Below are positions 34,526 to 43,176 of a stretch of DNA of 64,000 nt, in pieces. The translations under genes and the position numbers were made by a program. Origin of the DNA: Roseobacter sp. MED193 (GTDB taxonomy: Bacteria; Pseudomonadota; Alphaproteobacteria; Rhodobacterales; Rhodobacteraceae). The stretch is from contig NZ_CH902583.1 of NCBI RefSeq assembly GCF_000152965.1, forward strand, positions 1,637,072 through 1,701,071, given 5' to 3'. Numbering within the stretch: the first letter of the stretch is position 1; the number at the start of each line of letters is the position of its first letter. The notes beneath the pieces were generated by a model. That model was not told the origin of the DNA. It was given only the letters and a program-made list of their open reading frames with translations, and made no database searches.

Positions 34526-35266
34526 ATGGCAAGCACCACCACGAAATCCCTGTTTTTAAAAGGACTGGTCGATAGCCTGCCATTTCTGCTTGTGGCCAGT
34601 CCTTTTGGCCTGCTTTTTGGGGTCTTATCCGCCGAAGCGGGACTAAATGTCCTTGAGGCCCTGGCTTTTTCCCTCGCAGTCTTCGCCGGCGCTGCCCAGT
34701 TCACCGCTCTGCAACTGCTGCAAGAGAACACGCCTCTGCTGATCGTGCTCACCTCGGCGCTGGCGGTGAACCTGCGCATGGGAATGTATTCTGCGTCTTT
34801 GACGCCCTACCTTGGCGCAGCGCCGATGTGGCAGCGCGCCATTGCGGCCTATCTGACCGTGGATCAATCCTATGCCCTGTCGATCGTAAAGTTCGAAGAC
34901 GAACCTGAGATGAGCGTGCCCCAGCGCATGGCTTATTTCTTTGGCACCACCTCGGTGATTGCCCCCAGTTGGATGGCAGCCACCGTGGTCGGGGCCTGGG
35001 TTGGCGCTCAGATCCCGGCAAGCTGGGGGTTGGACTTTGTCCTGCCGCTGGCCTTTCTGGCGATGATCGGGCCGATGCTGCGCACGCCTGCCCATATGGT
35101 TGCCTGTTTTGTGGCCATTGTCGCCTCTTTGCCCGCCACGCTGATGCCGCATAATCTGGGTCTGATCGTCGCCGGTCTGGCCGGCATGATGGCCGGCGCC
35201 CAAACCGAACTCTGGCTGGAACAGGCCACCGCCCGTAGCAAAGCCAAGCAGGAGACTGCGCCATGA
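34526..35266 (+). CDS. azlC: AzlC-family branched-chain amino acid exporter, large subunit
   Basis: A 246-residue membrane protein with about eight helices. Seen: PFLLVASPFGLLFGVLSAEAG near 19-39 and FAGAAQFTALQLL near 51-63, both typical of AzlC. AzlC and AzlD together export branched-chain amino acids or analogues in bacteria where tested. It overlaps azlD by ATGA. It shares a 55-bp intergenic region with the divergent fdhD. Substrate is inferred from family. Confidence 0.92.
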   Translation: MASTTTKSLFLKGLVDSLPFLLVASPFGLLFGVLSAEAGLNVLEALAFSLAVFAGAAQFTALQLLQENTPLLIVLTSALAVNLRMGMYSASLTPYLGAAPMWQRAIAAYLTVDQSYALSIVKFEDEPEMSVPQRMAYFFGTTSVIAPSWMAATVVGAWVGAQIPASWGLDFVLPLAFLAMIGPMLRTPAHMVACFVAIVASLPATLMPHNLGLIVAGLAGMMAGAQTELWLEQATARSKAKQETAP

Positions 35267-35592
35267 GCACATTTGACCAAACCAGCCTCTGGATCGTGAT
35301 CATCGGCATGGCCTTGGGCAGTTATGTGCTGCGCTTTGCCTTTATCGGTTTTATGGGCGGCAGACAGATGCCGGACTGGCTGATGCGGCATCTGCGCTAC
35401 ACAGCGGTGGCCATCCTGCCGGCATTGGTCACGCCCCTGGTGGTCTGGCCCTCCCCCACAGGCGGAGAAACCAGCCTACCACATCTGGCGGTCGCCGCCC
35501 TAACCTTCGCGGTGGGCTATTTCACCCGCAATGTGCTCTGGGCACTGCTCAGCGGTGTCAGTGGGTTTTTGCTGCTGTTTTTGCTTGGGTAG
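35263..35592 (+). CDS. azlD: AzlD-domain small subunit of amino acid exporter
   Basis: A 109-residue protein with four hydrophobic helices. Seen: GMALGSYVLRFAFIGFMG near 15-32 and RHLRYTAVAILPALVTPLV near 46-64, the AzlD pattern. It starts inside the azlC stop (ATGA) and is the obligate partner of AzlC. The pair ends 36 bp before a small hypothetical gene. Confidence 0.93.
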   Translation: MSTFDQTSLWIVIIGMALGSYVLRFAFIGFMGGRQMPDWLMRHLRYTAVAILPALVTPLVVWPSPTGGETSLPHLAVAALTFAVGYFTRNVLWALLSGVSGFLLLFLLG

Positions 35593-35627
35593 AATTGCAA
35601 GACCCCGGTCGATCAAAAGGGAAAACC

Positions 35628-35996
35628 ATGAATCATAAGCTTGACGATTTGATTACCCTGGCTTCTGAATCTCCTGGTCAAAGGATCACGGAAAACCATG
35701 TTCGCTCCCTGACTGAAGATCTTTCAAAAGAGGTGTTTTACAACTCTCTCAGCTTGGAAGTCGCCCGGAGATACCAACGCGGTATACTCTGCTACACCCG
35801 CTGCGGTTCCATCATGAACGATCTTTGGTCTGTTCTGGTGGGACACCTCAACGGCGGGATGGTGCCCTCTCCGTTCTATGAGATTTATGAAGCTTTTGAC
35901 GCTGGTGAATATCATCGCAAGAAAGACAAAACGGACTCTCCGGAGACAGAATTCACCAGACCTATGATTGAGGCGATCTTGGCGAACGTAGAATGA
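35628..35996 (+). CDS. Hypothetical small cytoplasmic protein
   Basis: A 122-residue protein, mainly helical and without TM segments or a recognised domain: MNHKLDDLITLASES, a middle helix RYQRGILCYTRCGS with two cysteines, and an acidic C-terminus. ATG 35628 follows AAAAGGGAAAACC; the frame opens at 35595 but without support. GC is clearly below that of the flanking genes, suggesting later acquisition. It is downstream of azlD and could share its transcript. No function is proposed. Confidence 0.62.
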   Translation: MNHKLDDLITLASESPGQRITENHVRSLTEDLSKEVFYNSLSLEVARRYQRGILCYTRCGSIMNDLWSVLVGHLNGGMVPSPFYEIYEAFDAGEYHRKKDKTDSPETEFTRPMIEAILANVE

Positions 35997-36014
35997 CCCT
36001 CGCCTCAACTGCTC

Positions 36015-36051
36015 AAAAAAAACGGCTGAGCCGGTTACCCGTGCTCAGCCG
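36015..36051 (-). terminator. Rho-independent terminator of the 36.1-36.7 kb lipoprotein gene
   Basis: On the minus strand a 9-bp stem CGGCTGAGC/GCTCAGCCG is followed by eight Ts, 24 bp after the stop codon. It also faces the convergent gene ending at 35996. Confidence 0.85.
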
Positions 36052-36074
36052 CCTAATTTCCGCTGTACACAACG

Positions 36075-36746
36075 CTATTCGCTCTGCGTGGTCTCGTAAT
36101 TCAGGACCACATTGCCCTCTGCCAGGGCCTTTTGCAGATCCGCGTCGTCATCCTCATAGTATTTTGTGGTGACAACACCAGGGAGCGCACCAAACTGCTC
36201 GGACAGCTTCACAGGGTAGAATGTGGTCTTCAAACCTTCCAGCCCTGGAATTTGGCGCAGGATGGAGGAGGTGGAATTGGCGCAATAGGCCCCGGGCACC
36301 CGACCATTTGAGACCGCCAGTTCATAGGCCAACTGCGCCTGCGCAGGGGTGACTTCGAGGCGCTGCACCACCACATGGTGGGTGCTGCGGGCATGGGCGC
36401 CACGATAGGCAAGAACCACTGCGGGCGTAATGCCAAACAGGACATCATTCCGTTCTGGCACCACATCGGCATAAAAGGATCCGGCAGGGTCAAAAATCAC
36501 CCGCTCAGAGGCATTGATCATCAGCGATGTATGACCACCGGAGCCCGTCCGGTTGTTGACCATGGTGAACAAGGTCAGCGCAGGTGGCCCGCTGTGAGTA
36601 TAGGATGCTGCTGCAAGTGTCGCTGCATCGGCATTGGGCTTTTTCTGGGCCTCGCAGCCCGCCAGTACAATAGAACCCGCCAAAAGAGCCGTGGCCAAGC
36701 CAATACGACTCGGCACCCGGCGCGCAACCGCTTTACCAGATGTCAT
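36075..36746 (-). CDS. Lipoprotein with permuted papain-like (NlpC/P60-like) pattern
   Basis: A 223-residue lipoprotein: signal segment ending IVLAGC (lipobox LAGC, about residue 31), then a globular domain. Seen: GGHTSLMI near residue 70 followed later by GAYCANSTSSILRQIPG near 153. A His-first, Cys-later order with GxHTS...YCANS is what permuted papain-like amidases or peptidases (NlpC/P60 relatives, YiiX group) show; enzymatic function is inferred only. ATG 36746 is preferred to a TTG two codons earlier. It follows the aa3 subunit IV gene by 9 bp. Confidence 0.7.
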   Translation of the reverse strand: MTSGKAVARRVPSRIGLATALLAGSIVLAGCEAQKKPNADAATLAAASYTHSGPPALTLFTMVNNRTGSGGHTSLMINASERVIFDPAGSFYADVVPERNDVLFGITPAVVLAYRGAHARSTHHVVVQRLEVTPAQAQLAYELAVSNGRVPGAYCANSTSSILRQIPGLEGLKTTFYPVKLSEQFGALPGVVTTKYYEDDDADLQKALAEGNVVLNYETTQSE

Positions 36747-36755
36747 TTGCAAGGA

Positions 36756-36890
36756 TCAGGTTGCAAACACGGCGAGAAACAGCGCCAGAAACACCAGGAA
36801 GATAGTGAAACGCGTGGTGAAGGTGATGAAACCTGCATAGGTGTCTTCTTGAACTTTGCAGTCCATGGTGCCGTGTTTATGTTCAGCCAT
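36756..36890 (-). CDS. aa3-type cytochrome c oxidase subunit IV
   Basis: A 44-residue single-helix protein, MAEHKHGTMD..., with a charged N-terminus, DTYAGFITFTTRF and a hydrophobic helix FLVFLALFLAVFAT. This is the small bacterial subunit IV known from the Paracoccus and Rhodobacter aa3 oxidase structures, where one TM helix contacts subunits I and III; its role there is minor. The gene is far from the main cox genes. ATG 36890 is followed by a normal frame to TGA 36756. The 258 bp upstream (36891-37148) hold nothing I can support. Confidence 0.88.
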   Translation of the reverse strand: MAEHKHGTMDCKVQEDTYAGFITFTTRFTIFLVFLALFLAVFAT

Positions 36891-37148
36891 GACGGATCTT
36901 TCTATTCGCGAATGTTTTTTGCTGAATACTGGATTTCAAATTGCCTGTCACCACGTCATTGGCGCGCAGGGGGGCAAAAACCCGGAGCTGCGACCAATCC
37001 GCCGCCCCTTTTGCCCTGCGCCCGGCAGGCACAACAGCCCCTGCCCGTAGGATCTGGTTGGCATATCTGGCTTTGTGCCGAATCAAATCCTGCCTACCCC
37101 GCCCCCGGCCAGGACCAGCCGTGGGGCATCAACGAGCCTGAAGAGAAA

Positions 37149-37598
37149 TCAGCTCTCCAGATCGCTGGCCAGACGGAAGCCGATACGATTGGCAGGCACT
37201 TCTTGGCGGGGTTTTGGCAGAGCCCGCAGCATCACGTTCATCTGGCTCACATGCTGTACCAGCTGGGTCTTTCCACCCGTGCCATCTGTGCCATAAAAAG
37301 TCACGATATCAGGGTCGTAATAGCCCATACCCTCGATCCGCAGCACCCCGGCGTCGCCGCCAACAAAGCCCATGGCAACCTCGTGCTCGCCATCCAGCTG
37401 CTTCTCGAAGTTCTGGATGTAAAGGATCAGCCGTTCATAGGCCCAGCGCGCCTGGCTTTTGGCATCATCGGTTTTTTGCAGCGTCTCAGGCACCTCAGTA
37501 AGGCCGTTCTTGGCCTCCGGATCCGCATGCACCTCGTGCACGCAGGGCATTGCTGCCGCCTCGACCGCCTCGGCGCTGGTAGAAATCTTATTGTCCAT
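37149..37598 (-). CDS. DUF6173-like conserved hypothetical protein
   Basis: A 149-residue soluble protein: a variable N-terminal 45 residues, then a compact domain with ARWAYERLILYIQNFEKQL (about 52-70), VAMGFVGGDAGVLRIEGMGY near 76-95, and ANRIGFRLASDLE at the end. I recall this pattern as DUF6173, common in Rhodobacterales and of unknown function; the assignment is by memory. ATG 37598 is preceded by AGGGGAG nine bases upstream, and a GTG two codons earlier is less likely. It is transcribed in the same direction as the MBL hydrolase upstream, 48 bp away. Confidence 0.74.
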   Translation of the reverse strand: MDNKISTSAEAVEAAAMPCVHEVHADPEAKNGLTEVPETLQKTDDAKSQARWAYERLILYIQNFEKQLDGEHEVAMGFVGGDAGVLRIEGMGYYDPDIVTFYGTDGTGGKTQLVQHVSQMNVMLRALPKPRQEVPANRIGFRLASDLES

Positions 37599-37646
37599 GG
37601 TCACTCACTCCCCTGGTATTCCCTGGCCGAGAAGCTGCCCCGGCGC

Positions 37647-38693
37647 TTAAGTCTTGCTCTGATACAGCCAGGCGCCATCCTCGCGTTTGACGCGGCTGAC
37701 ACGATCTGTGCGGTACAGATGATTGACATGGGCCACGGCCTCCACCAGTGCAAGCCCATATTCGCCTTCGCCGATCTTACGCTTGAACAGTGGCGCAAAA
37801 CAATCCGCCGCCGTCTGAGGTGTTTCAAGATGGTTCATCAGCCGGTCCAGCGCCCCGTGGTGATTGTCGATCAACTGCCGCATACGCAGCGGCAAACGGG
37901 TAAAGGGCAGCTTATGCCCCCCCAGTGCCAGATGATCCGGGCGGGATAGGGGTGCCAGCCGCTCGCAGGCCTCCAGCCATTCCCCCAGAGGATCCGCCAT
38001 AGGTTCGGTGGCATAGACGCCGATATTGGGGCTGATCGAAGCTAGGATCTGATCGCCAGTGATCACGAGATTGTCATCGCGACTCCAGAAGGTGGCATGT
38101 TCGGGCGCATGGCCATTGCCCATATGCACGTCCCAATCGCGACCACCCATGCGAAAGACGTCACCCTGCTGCACACGCGTAAAGCCCAGCGGCATCGGAT
38201 AGACCATATCGGAGAAATTGAACGGTCGATCGGCGACGCGTTTGTCATAGATCTCTGCATCCATCCCGGCCGAGCGGTAGTAGGCCAGGGTTTCGGCGGG
38301 CCAGGTTTCCTGCACATCCAGCGTTAGCATGCGGGCAAAAAGCCAGGCGGTGCGGCTGGTGACCAGCTCGGCGCCGTATTCCGATTGAAACCAGCCCGCC
38401 AAGCCAATGTGATCGGGGTGATGATGGGTGCCAACAACCCGGCTCACCGGCTTGCCCTTCAGCGGGCCTGCCATCAGGGTCTCCCAGATCTCGCGGCTTT
38501 TGCGGGTGTTGAACCCGGTGTCTACCACGGTCCAGCTGTCGCCTTCGTCCAGGGCGTAGATATTGACGTGATCCAGCTTCATCGGCAGCGGCTGCCGCAT
38601 CCACAGCACCCCTTCGGCGACCTCGATCGCCTCACCCAGTTCAGGCGGTTCAGTCCAGGGGGTACGCGGGCCAACTTCGGGAACGCTTGCCAT
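37647..38693 (-). CDS. MBL-fold metallo-hydrolase
   Basis: A 348-residue metallo-beta-lactamase-fold protein. Seen: the zinc motif THHHPDHIGLAGW (HxHxDH) near residues 89-101, a further His in MGNGHAPEHATF near 192, an Asp in VITGDQILASISP near 213, and a C-terminal helical extension with HLALGGHKLPF. The extended C-terminus is typical of a group often linked to acyl-CoA metabolism, possibly thioesters. It starts 2 bp after the acyl-CoA dehydrogenase stop, so the two are one operon, and a hydrolase role on a related CoA intermediate is inferred. Confidence 0.9.
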   Translation of the reverse strand: MASVPEVGPRTPWTEPPELGEAIEVAEGVLWMRQPLPMKLDHVNIYALDEGDSWTVVDTGFNTRKSREIWETLMAGPLKGKPVSRVVGTHHHPDHIGLAGWFQSEYGAELVTSRTAWLFARMLTLDVQETWPAETLAYYRSAGMDAEIYDKRVADRPFNFSDMVYPMPLGFTRVQQGDVFRMGGRDWDVHMGNGHAPEHATFWSRDDNLVITGDQILASISPNIGVYATEPMADPLGEWLEACERLAPLSRPDHLALGGHKLPFTRLPLRMRQLIDNHHGALDRLMNHLETPQTAADCFAPLFKRKIGEGEYGLALVEAVAHVNHLYRTDRVSRVKREDGAWLYQSKT

Positions 38694-38695
38694 GA

Positions 38696-40399
38696 TCAGC
38701 CTGCCAGTTCTTCTAGGGTGAGCGCCATGGTGCCGGCAGCACCTTCCTGTACATGGGTCAGCAGGCCAGCATGTTCTGGCAGCATCCGCTTGATGTAGAA
38801 CCGCGCCAGTTTTTCGCGCGGGCCACCCTTGTCGGCAATGGCCGCCGTCAGGTGGTAATGGCCACCCAGAACCCGGGCAAAGGCCCGCAGATAAGGCACC
38901 GCTCCGGCAAAACGATCCTGCAGGTCATCCTGCTCCACCAGCCATTCAGTGGTTTCACGCAAGGATTCGCAGGCCTGCCAGACTGCCTCGCCCATGTTGG
39001 GATGGGTCGCCCGCGCGCCCTCGGCCTGGGCCTCGATCTCATCAATGATACGATGCGCCATATCACCGCCATCCATCATCTTGCGGGCCACTAGATCCAT
39101 TGCCTGAATGCCATTGGTGCCTTCATAGATCGAGGTCACCCGCACATCGCGCAAAAACTGCGCCGCGCCGGTTTCTTCGATAAAGCCCATGCCGCCATGT
39201 ACCTGGATGCCCATATCAGCGATCCGAATGCCCGTATCTGTACCAAAGGCCTTGGAAATCGGCGTCAGGAAAGCCGCCCGCGCCTTCCAGTCGGCCTCAT
39301 CGGTAGCATTGCCCATATCGATGGCATGGGCGCAGGCCAGCATGATAGCCCGCGACGCATAGGTATCCGCCTTCATTTCCATCAACATCCGGCGCACGTC
39401 AGCATGATCTGCGATGGACCCCGAAGGCGTCTTGCCCTGTTTGCGCTCCAGCGCGTAGGCGGTCGCCTTTTGGAAGGCCCCTTCGGCGACGCCGACCCCC
39501 TGCCCGCCCACACCCAGGCGCGCATTGTTCATCATGGTGAACATGGCCGCCATCCCGGCGTGTTCGGCTCCGACCAGCCAACCCTTGGCACCATCAAACT
39601 GCATCACGCAGGTCGGGCTGCCATGCAGGCCCATCTTATGCTCCAGGCTGACCACACCCAAAGAATTGGCTGCGCCCAGAGACCCATCCGCATTGGGAAT
39701 ATATTTTGGCACTAGAAACAGCGAGATACCCTTGGTGCCGGGTACCCCATCGGGCAAACGCGCCAGCACCAGATGGCAGACATTCTCGGCAAAATCATTA
39801 TCACCCCAGGAGATATAGATCTTCTGACCCGTCACCGCATAGGTGCCATCGCCATTGGGTACGGCCTTAGAGCTAAGCGCGCCCACATCAGAGCCCGCCT
39901 GCGGCTCTGTCAGGTTCATGGTGCCGGTCCACTCACCCGAGATCAGTTTTGGCAGGTACATCTCTTTCAGCGCATCACTGGCGTGATGCTCCAGCGCCTC
40001 AATCTGCCCCTGGCTCATCAGTGGGGCGAGTTGTAGCGACAGGCAGGCGCCTGACATCATTTCGTTGACCGCTGCGGTCAGGGTCATCGGCAGCCCCATG
40101 CCGCCATGTTCGGGCGCGGCACTCATACCGATCCAGCCGCCCTCTGCGATGGCCTTGAACCCTTCGCCAAATCCAGGCGAGGTCCGCACCACCCCGTTTT
40201 CCAACTTCGCTGGTTGCAGATCACCACCACGTTGCAGCGGTGCCATGACCTCATCACAGAGCTTGCCTGCCTCGGTCAGGATGGCCGTGACCAAGTCACT
40301 GCTCGCCTCGCTGAATCGATCAGTCTGGGTGATCTGGTCAAAGCCGATCACGGTATTGAGCAGGAATTCATATTCGGTCACGGGAGCACGGAAGGTCAT
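38696..40399 (-). CDS. Acyl-CoA dehydrogenase (long, DmdC-like form)
   Basis: FAD enzyme of 567 residues, longer than classical ~380-residue members owing to a C-terminal extra domain. Seen: TMNLTEPQAGSDVGALSSKA near 151-170, the FAD-binding YISWGDND, RLGVGGQGVGVAEGAFQKA near 290, the catalytic-base region IYEGTNGIQAMDL near 432 and C-terminal HVQEGAAG. This form includes 3-methylmercaptopropionyl-CoA dehydrogenases (DmdC) of roseobacters and general ACADs; which substrate applies is not decided. ATG 40399 with AGAGGA upstream. Electrons should reach quinone via ETF and the ETF-QO of this window. Confidence 0.92.
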   Translation of the reverse strand: MTFRAPVTEYEFLLNTVIGFDQITQTDRFSEASSDLVTAILTEAGKLCDEVMAPLQRGGDLQPAKLENGVVRTSPGFGEGFKAIAEGGWIGMSAAPEHGGMGLPMTLTAAVNEMMSGACLSLQLAPLMSQGQIEALEHHASDALKEMYLPKLISGEWTGTMNLTEPQAGSDVGALSSKAVPNGDGTYAVTGQKIYISWGDNDFAENVCHLVLARLPDGVPGTKGISLFLVPKYIPNADGSLGAANSLGVVSLEHKMGLHGSPTCVMQFDGAKGWLVGAEHAGMAAMFTMMNNARLGVGGQGVGVAEGAFQKATAYALERKQGKTPSGSIADHADVRRMLMEMKADTYASRAIMLACAHAIDMGNATDEADWKARAAFLTPISKAFGTDTGIRIADMGIQVHGGMGFIEETGAAQFLRDVRVTSIYEGTNGIQAMDLVARKMMDGGDMAHRIIDEIEAQAEGARATHPNMGEAVWQACESLRETTEWLVEQDDLQDRFAGAVPYLRAFARVLGGHYHLTAAIADKGGPREKLARFYIKRMLPEHAGLLTHVQEGAAGTMALTLEELAG

Positions 40400-40549
40400 G
40401 GGCGTCCTCTTGTCGGCCTTAGGGAGAATCGCGGGCTCAGGCTTGGCATTACCCAAACCGCCCGGTATGTCTGTAGCGCTGTCTGTTTAGCTGACCGATT
40501 ACCTAACCTTCGCCCTCCCACAATCAACCAAAACGCCGCGTCACCGAAA

Positions 40550-41539
40550 ATGCCTCAAGATACTGCCAAAAATGCAACGCTGGTGCTGGATGCCTCTGCC
40601 AGCGACCTGACCCGCGCGGCGCAGCTGTTGCGGCAGGGAAAGCTCGTCTCTTTTCCAACGGAAACCGTCTATGGTCTCGGCGGCGATGCCCGGCGCGGCG
40701 ATGCGGTCGCGGCGATCTATACCGCCAAGGGGCGCCCCAGTTTCAACCCACTGATTGCCCATGTCTCCTCGGTTGAGGCCGCAAAGCGGTACGTCATTTG
40801 GAACGCCTGGGCCGAAACCCTGGCCCAGGCATTCTGGCCAGGCCCCTTGACCCTTGTCCTGCCCCTGGCCCCTGATCATGGCATTTCAGAGCTGGTCACA
40901 GCAGGGCTCGACACGCTGGCACTGCGGGTGCCCGCCCATCCAACAGCGCAGAAACTGCTGGCGGAACTGGACGTCCCTGTGGCCGCGCCCTCGGCAAATT
41001 CTTCTGGACGGATCAGTCCTACAACGGCAGATCATGTCATGGCAGGGCTTGCGGGGCGCATTGCCGCTGTGGTTGCGGATGGCGCCTGTAGTGTTGGCTT
41101 GGAATCCACCATTGTTGGCCTAGCCGGTGACGCGCCCATGCTGCTGCGCCCCGGTGGCCTGGCCGCTGAGCAGATCGAGGCGGTCCTGGGCCAGCCCCTG
41201 GCAAGCCGCGACATCCACGACCCCCTGACAGCCCCCGGCCAGCTTTTGTCGCATTATGCGCCACAAGAGCGGGTGCGGCTCGATGCAACCTCGCCCCGCG
41301 CGGGCGAATGCTACCTGGGATTTGGCCCCTACAGCGGCGCCCGCGCCTGCGATCTCTCCTTGTCAGACACTGGCGACCTCGCACAGGCGGCCGCCAATCT
41401 CTTTGGCCACCTGCATCGTCTGGATGCACAGGGGCTGCCCATCGCTGTGGCCCCAATCCCAGAGACGGGTCTGGGAATCGCCATCAATGACCGGCTGCGC
41501 CGCGCCGCCGCGCCACGCGACACCCCAGCTGAAACCTAA
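40550..41539 (+). CDS. L-threonylcarbamoyladenylate synthase (Sua5 type)
   Basis: Makes threonylcarbamoyl-AMP for the universal tRNA t6A37 modification; 329 residues, the longer Sua5 form with a C-terminal domain. Seen: SFPTETVYGLGGDARRGDA near 35-53, the KGRPSFNPLI loop near 63, PSANSSGRISPTTADHV near 147-163, the inter-domain linker after about 210, and a C-terminal Sua5 domain with HYAPQERVRL and GLGIAINDRLRRAA. ATG 40550 lies in the gap after the divergent acyl-CoA dehydrogenase; the frame open to 40106 is antisense and not coding. Converges with yqgE. Confidence 0.94.
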   Translation: MPQDTAKNATLVLDASASDLTRAAQLLRQGKLVSFPTETVYGLGGDARRGDAVAAIYTAKGRPSFNPLIAHVSSVEAAKRYVIWNAWAETLAQAFWPGPLTLVLPLAPDHGISELVTAGLDTLALRVPAHPTAQKLLAELDVPVAAPSANSSGRISPTTADHVMAGLAGRIAAVVADGACSVGLESTIVGLAGDAPMLLRPGGLAAEQIEAVLGQPLASRDIHDPLTAPGQLLSHYAPQERVRLDATSPRAGECYLGFGPYSGARACDLSLSDTGDLAQAAANLFGHLHRLDAQGLPIAVAPIPETGLGIAINDRLRRAAAPRDTPAET

Positions 41540-41553
41540 TGCGCTTGCACAGC

Positions 41554-42111
41554 TCAGGCCGTGCCCGCACTGGCCGAGAGCGACAGCGGGTCAATCCCCA
41601 GTGAGCCCAGCGCCGCGCCCCATTTGTCGCTGTCTGCTGTCTCAAAAATCAACGCATCGGTGCTTTCCGCGGTGAGCCAGCCATTGGCTATGATTTCTGC
41701 CTCTAACTGCCCAGGGCCCCAGCCTGCATAGCCTAACATAATCAAAAGTTTATCCGGGCCATTCCCCTGGGCAATATCCTCCAGAATATCCAGAGTCGCG
41801 GTCATGCCATAGCCTGGCGGAACCACCAAAGAATTGATGCTGGATTCATACTCCGGTGAGTGTAACACAAAGCCACGCTGGGTTTCGACCGGCCCGCCAA
41901 AACGGATTGCCTCTTGGCCCCTGTCTTCTTCCGCCACCGGAATTTCCAGCTGCTCGAGCAGGTTGCCCAACTGCAGCTCTGGGGCAACCTTATTGATGAT
42001 CAGCCCCATGGCCCCCTCATCGCTGTGGGAACACAGGAAAATGACGGAATGCTCAAACCGAGGATCACCAATGCCTGGCATTGCGATCAATAACTTCCCG
42101 GTGAGATCCAT
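41554..42111 (-). CDS. YqgE/AlgH family protein
   Basis: A 185-residue member of the widespread UPF0301 family. Seen: MDLTGKLLIAMPGIGDPRFE, SVIFLCSHSDEGAMGLIINK near 22-41, GGPVETQRGFVLHS near 71-84, and GYAGWGPGQLEAEI near 124-137, all typical. The molecular function is unsettled; AlgH was named from alginate regulation in Pseudomonas. ATG 42111 gives the canonical N-terminus with AAGGGAAAGGG upstream; the frame open to 43014 runs antisense to the next gene and is rejected. Confidence 0.93.
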   Translation of the reverse strand: MDLTGKLLIAMPGIGDPRFEHSVIFLCSHSDEGAMGLIINKVAPELQLGNLLEQLEIPVAEEDRGQEAIRFGGPVETQRGFVLHSPEYESSINSLVVPPGYGMTATLDILEDIAQGNGPDKLLIMLGYAGWGPGQLEAEIIANGWLTAESTDALIFETADSDKWGAALGSLGIDPLSLSASAGTA

Positions 42112-42258
42112 ATGTGCGCCCTTTCCCTTGGTGCCGACAACCTTTTCTAGCATGCCGCCCTGTTTCCCAAGGTGCAAGAGGCTCCAGCCGATCAGGTCAC
42201 AACAGCGCAGATGGGCCTTTAACCAGATCGTGACTTGGCAATTGCCCCTCAAGAGGCC

Positions 42259-43158
42259 ATGTATATTCCTATGATCGCATGTAAAACTCATTTCGCTACT
42301 GTAGCTTCCGCGCCAAAACTGGCCCTTGGTCTGCGCAGTCTGATGGCCGCTGCTTTGGCCCTGTTCGCCGCGGCACTGCCCCCCCAAGCCACTCAGGCGC
42401 AAAGCGCCCTGCCCAACAGCATGGATGAGCTGGTACAGGTCGAAATTCTGGACGGTGGTCTCTCCTCCGACGGGACCTATACAGGGGCTCTGCGTCTGAC
42501 GCTTCAGGAGGGCTGGAAGACCTATTGGCGTGCTCCTGGTGAGGCGGGCATTCCGCCGCGTTTTACCTGGCGCGGTTCGCGTAATGTTGGTGAGATGTCG
42601 ATGACCTGGCCCGCTCCGCAGGTGTTTTCGACCTCCGGTTACCAGACCATTGGCTATCACGATCAACTGATACTCCCCCTTCGGATCACGCCGGAAAAAC
42701 CCGGCCGCCCTGTACGTCTCAAGGGCCGGATGGAGCTCGGCATCTGCAAGGATGTCTGCGTGCCCTCTGAACTCTCGTTTGATCATCAGCTTGATGCCGG
42801 TGCCACGCGCAACCCCGCTATTGTGGCTGCTCTGGCCAGCCGCCCCTATTCGGCCCGCGAGGCCGGGGTCTCCGCCAGCACCTGTCGCCTGAAGCCAACC
42901 AAATACGGCATCGAGGTCGAGGCCCGCATCACCATGCCCAGCGCCGGCGGCACCGAGGTCGCGGTGATCGAAGCAGGCTCGCCCCATCTCTTCGCCGGAG
43001 CCACCACAACCCATCGCCGCGGGGGCATCCTGATTGCCACCTCCGAGCTGCTGCCAGCAAACGTGGGGGCTCTGCCCTCAGTGGACCGATCACAACTGCG
43101 AATAACCGTGTTGGGCCAGAAACATGCGGTGGATATTTCCGGCTGCAGCGCAGGATAG
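42259..43158 (+). CDS. Periplasmic DsbD N-terminal-domain-like protein
   Basis: A 299-residue exported protein: signal segment (about residues 25-50, ending PPQATQAQ) and a beta-sandwich related to the N-terminal domain of DsbD (DsbD-alpha). Seen: LQEGWKTYWRAPGEAGIPP near 85-103, the conserved core of this group, GYQTIGYHDQLILPLRI, and the cysteine pair GICKDVCVPSE near 157-167, a possible redox CxxxC. The membrane and thioredoxin parts of DsbD are absent, so it would receive electrons from another protein. The start is uncertain: ATG 42259, ATG 42271 or TTG 42235. Divergent from yqgE. Confidence 0.8.
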   Translation: MYIPMIACKTHFATVASAPKLALGLRSLMAAALALFAAALPPQATQAQSALPNSMDELVQVEILDGGLSSDGTYTGALRLTLQEGWKTYWRAPGEAGIPPRFTWRGSRNVGEMSMTWPAPQVFSTSGYQTIGYHDQLILPLRITPEKPGRPVRLKGRMELGICKDVCVPSELSFDHQLDAGATRNPAIVAALASRPYSAREAGVSASTCRLKPTKYGIEVEARITMPSAGGTEVAVIEAGSPHLFAGATTTHRRGGILIATSELLPANVGALPSVDRSQLRITVLGQKHAVDISGCSAG

Positions 43159-43176
43159 GTGCGGAGAGGTCCGCAG

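Noticed and set aside
36891-37148. A gene in the 258-bp gap upstream of the aa3 subunit IV gene
   Set aside because: Frames on both strands lack starts with ribosome-binding sites and coherent codon use.
36375-37949. 524-codon plus-strand frame
   Set aside because: It crosses three minus-strand genes and the intergenic region; Arg/Gln/His-rich translation without any domain.
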